A stretch of 64,000 nt of DNA from Pseudoalteromonas sp. P1-25 (GTDB lineage Bacteria > Pseudomonadota > Gammaproteobacteria > Enterobacterales > Alteromonadaceae), in contig NZ_LKDW01000001.1 of assembly GCF_001401805.1 (NCBI RefSeq), forward strand, positions 186,001 through 250,000. The letters run 5' to 3'. Positions within the stretch are counted from its first letter, which is position 1. Each line of letters begins with the position of its first letter. The notes beneath the pieces are model-generated. The model did not search any database and was not told where the DNA came from. It was given only the letters and a program-made list of their open reading frames with translations. The position numbers and the translations under genes were made by a program. This document shows positions 61,949 through 64,000 of this stretch, piece after piece.

Positions 61949-64000
61949 TCAACCTTTAAAACATAGTAACTGCGAAGCGGGCAGCGGTTTACTAAAGTAG
62001 TAACCTTGAATCAGATCGCAGTCTAGCTTAGCAAGTAATTGTTGTTGTGCTGATGTTTCTACGCCTTCAGCGACCACACTTAAGCCTAAACTATGCGACA
62101 TTGCAATGGTGGCTTTAACTAAGCTGTAGTCTTCTTTGTTTTCGGTAATACCACAGATAAAGCTGCGATCTATCTTTAATACCTCAAACGGGTATTGCCT
62201 TAAATAGCTAAGCGATGAGTAACCTGTGCCAAAGTCATCCATGGATAGTTTAATACCTAGCTTATTAAGTGCATGCAAAGACTCTGTAATATTTGTTTGT
62301 ACACTCATTAGCACACCTTCGGTAATTTCAAGCTCAACATCTTTCGCACTCACGCCAGTTTTTTCTAACGTGCTTGCTATAAAACATAGCAGCTCTGAAT
62401 CTCTAAACTGGCTTGGTGATAAATTAATAGCCATGCTGTAGTTTTGTTGAGAGCTTGCCTGCCACCGTGTTAAAAATGCTAATGCCTGCTCAATAACAAA
62501 CTTGCCAATAGGAATAATTAAACCTGTTTGCTCTGCTAACGGAATAAACTCATCGGGCATAACTTTACCAAGCACATTATTGTCCCAGCGTAATAATGCC
62601 TCTGCTCCGATTATTTTATGTGTTTTAGCATTGCATTTAGGTTGAAAATACAATTCAAATTCGTTTTTTTCTAATGCAACATGCATCTGCTCTTCGATTG
62701 CTAAACGCCTTTTTATGGCTGTATTCATCTCGTTGGTAAAACAAGCGTAGGTATTTCTGCCAAGTGCTTTTGCTTGGTACATGGCTGTGTCTGCATGGCG
62801 CAATAAATCGGAGGCCGTTCCCCCGTTATCTGGGTATAAAGCCACGCCAATACTCAGTGTTAATAATAGCTCGCGACCATCTATTTCAAAGGGATTTCTA
62901 AAGCTTTTTAGTAAGCGTGTAACAATCTCATCAACTTGTTTTTTACTCTTCAGATCTGGTTGTAAAATAATGAACTCATCACCTCCTAATCTGCCTACGG
63001 TCGCGTTTTCATTAACTATTTGACTAAGTTTATCCGCAGCGCTAATAAGTAATGAGTCGCCAATTTCATGCCCCAGTGTGTCGTTTACTTTTTTAAAGTC
63101 ATCTAGGTCTATGAAAATAACAGCGGCTAAGGTGTTTTTTTCTTTTGCAGTGTTAATTAGCTGAGTTAGTCGTTTTAAAGAATTAAAACGATTAGGAAGT
63201 AGTGTTAAGCTATCGTAATAGGCTTGTTTGCGTATAAGTTTATTAGACTCATGCTGCTCTGTGATATCACGTATTATCACCATGATTTGATTTGAATGAT
63301 GTAAATAGCTCACCCTTGCCTCGAAATACAACACACCTTTTGGGACTAAAAGTTCATATTCAAAGCATACAATGCCTTTATTTATTAGAAGTTCTTTAAT
63401 ATTTTCTTCAAATATTTTAGCTACGCCTTTGGGTAACACACTAAACATCGACTTATTTAAAAATTGTTCTGGTTGTAAATGAAGGTTACTAAAATCATTA
63501 GCATGATAATCAACTATGGTACCCTCGGGTTTAAGCAAAAAATAAAGGTCAGGGATAGCTTCAAATACTTTTTCAAGCATCTGCTGTTTATCCATGGCTT
63601 GTGCTTGTGCCTGCTTTACCTCGCTCAAATCTATGTCAATGCAGTACATTTGCTTTACACCATGTTGATTTGTAAACATAACATGGCTTGAAAACACTGT
63701 TACATTGCCCCCATTTTGATGAACTAATGTAAGCTCTGCGGCAGGTATCTCTATATCATTTATAAGCCATTCACTATGGGCGGCTATAACTGCATCACGC
63801 ATAGGTGGTGGAATAATTAAATCTTCAAGTTTTTTTCCAGTTGCATACTCTTTTGTGTAGCCATAAAGCAGCTCACTGCCTTTATTCCAGTAAATAACGC
63901 GTCGTTGCTCATCGTATCCTTGAACTGAAATACTGTGTATCGCATCAAATAACTGATGAAGCGGATCGTTCAGTACAAATTGGTGTGACAGTGTTTGAAC
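61949..64000 (-). CDS. PAS-GGDEF-EAL cyclic di-GMP protein, N-terminus beyond window
   Basis: A multidomain signalling protein; the frame is open to base 64000, so at least 683 residues are present and the start lies outside. Two PAS domains are visible: the first includes WNKGSELLYGYTKEYATGK near 63830-63870, the second EAIPDLYFLLKPEGTI. A GGDEF domain (signature RLGGDEF) follows, with no RxxD inhibitory site (NENA there). The EAL domain has EALLRW, INLSPSQF, ELEITEG, MDDFGTGYSSL, LKIDRSF and VVAEGVET, so all key phosphodiesterase residues are intact. It may therefore make, break or bind cyclic di-GMP in response to PAS ligands. Confidence 0.93.
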   Translation of the reverse strand, partial: VQTLSHQFVLNDPLHQLFDAIHSISVQGYDEQRRVIYWNKGSELLYGYTKEYATGKKLEDLIIPPPMRDAVIAAHSEWLINDIEIPAAELTLVHQNGGNVTVFSSHVMFTNQHGVKQMYCIDIDLSEVKQAQAQAMDKQQMLEKVFEAIPDLYFLLKPEGTIVDYHANDFSNLHLQPEQFLNKSMFSVLPKGVAKIFEENIKELLINKGIVCFEYELLVPKGVLYFEARVSYLHHSNQIMVIIRDITEQHESNKLIRKQAYYDSLTLLPNRFNSLKRLTQLINTAKEKNTLAAVIFIDLDDFKKVNDTLGHEIGDSLLISAADKLSQIVNENATVGRLGGDEFIILQPDLKSKKQVDEIVTRLLKSFRNPFEIDGRELLLTLSIGVALYPDNGGTASDLLRHADTAMYQAKALGRNTYACFTNEMNTAIKRRLAIEEQMHVALEKNEFELYFQPKCNAKTHKIIGAEALLRWDNNVLGKVMPDEFIPLAEQTGLIIPIGKFVIEQALAFLTRWQASSQQNYSMAINLSPSQFRDSELLCFIASTLEKTGVSAKDVELEITEGVLMSVQTNITESLHALNKLGIKLSMDDFGTGYSSLSYLRQYPFEVLKIDRSFICGITENKEDYSLVKATIAMSHSLGLSVVAEGVETSAQQQLLAKLDCDLIQGYYFSKPLPASQLLCFKG

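Noticed and set aside
1-64000. CRISPR arrays, tRNA or rRNA genes, prophage or intact insertion sequences
   Set aside because: No regularly spaced repeats, cloverleaf sequences, rRNA segments or transposase genes were found.

Overview
The window is a chromosomal segment of a low-GC marine gammaproteobacterium in the Alteromonadales, most like Pseudoalteromonas. This is inferred from gene content and order, not from a database match. The signs are a gamma-type minCDE/YcgL/YcgN neighbourhood, a yoaA-tsaB-...-fadD-rnd block, fused hisB and hisIE, a TonB2-type system with TtpC and DUF3450, large TonB-dependent receptors, a secreted M4 protease with calcium-binding repeats, and AT-rich spacers with short dispersed palindromic repeats. 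I see no rRNA, tRNA, CRISPR array, prophage or intact insertion sequence. Both ends cut genes: an M4 metalloprotease on the left and a PAS-GGDEF-EAL protein on the right.

Layout. 1-5.6 kb: M4 protease, small conserved genes (DUF4240, YwbE, a lipoprotein), a bacterial voltage-gated cation channel with an unusually acidic filter, and an AsmA-like DUF748 protein. 6.0-8.4 kb: a membrane diguanylate cyclase and asd. 8.7-18.6 kb: a minus-strand TonB energy-transduction cluster (DUF3450, TtpC, ExbB2, ExbD2, TonB2, TPR protein), followed by a beta-helix-like lipoprotein and a 905-residue TonB-dependent receptor. 18.8-24.5 kb: a diguanylate cyclase overlapping a DsbA-family gene, a degenerate gene remnant, a FucP-type sugar transporter flanked by two LacI-like operators, a periplasmic binding protein, a SPOUT RNA methyltransferase and YcgN. 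24.6-31.2 kb: DUF885 peptidase lipoprotein, secreted amidohydrolase, siderophore-type TonB receptor, GbsR-like regulator. 31.2-45.1 kb: MltB, YcgL, minCDE, an extended RluA-family synthase, rnd, fadD, alpha/beta hydrolase, alkaline phosphatase, tsaB and yoaA. 45.4-48.8 kb: a CPA1 antiporter and a cytochrome c-FTR1 fusion. 49.1-56.7 kb: the complete hisGDCBHAFI operon behind a classical attenuator whose leader peptide has five consecutive His codons. 56.8-64 kb: lipoprotein, DUF1289 protein, family 25 glycosyltransferase, a BlaI/M56 regulatory pair with two visible operators, an O-acetylhomoserine sulfhydrylase and the PAS-GGDEF-EAL protein.

The most interesting unit is the 8.7-18.6 kb Ton cluster. 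Both of its transcription units are preceded by matching promoter layouts: a PhoB-like TGTCAT half-site, exactly 10 bp, then a -10 hexamer. Upstream of the lipoprotein the half-sites form an 11-bp phased array. This suggests a dedicated TonB machine, outer-surface lipoprotein and receptor induced together by phosphate starvation. That is inference and needs experimental support.
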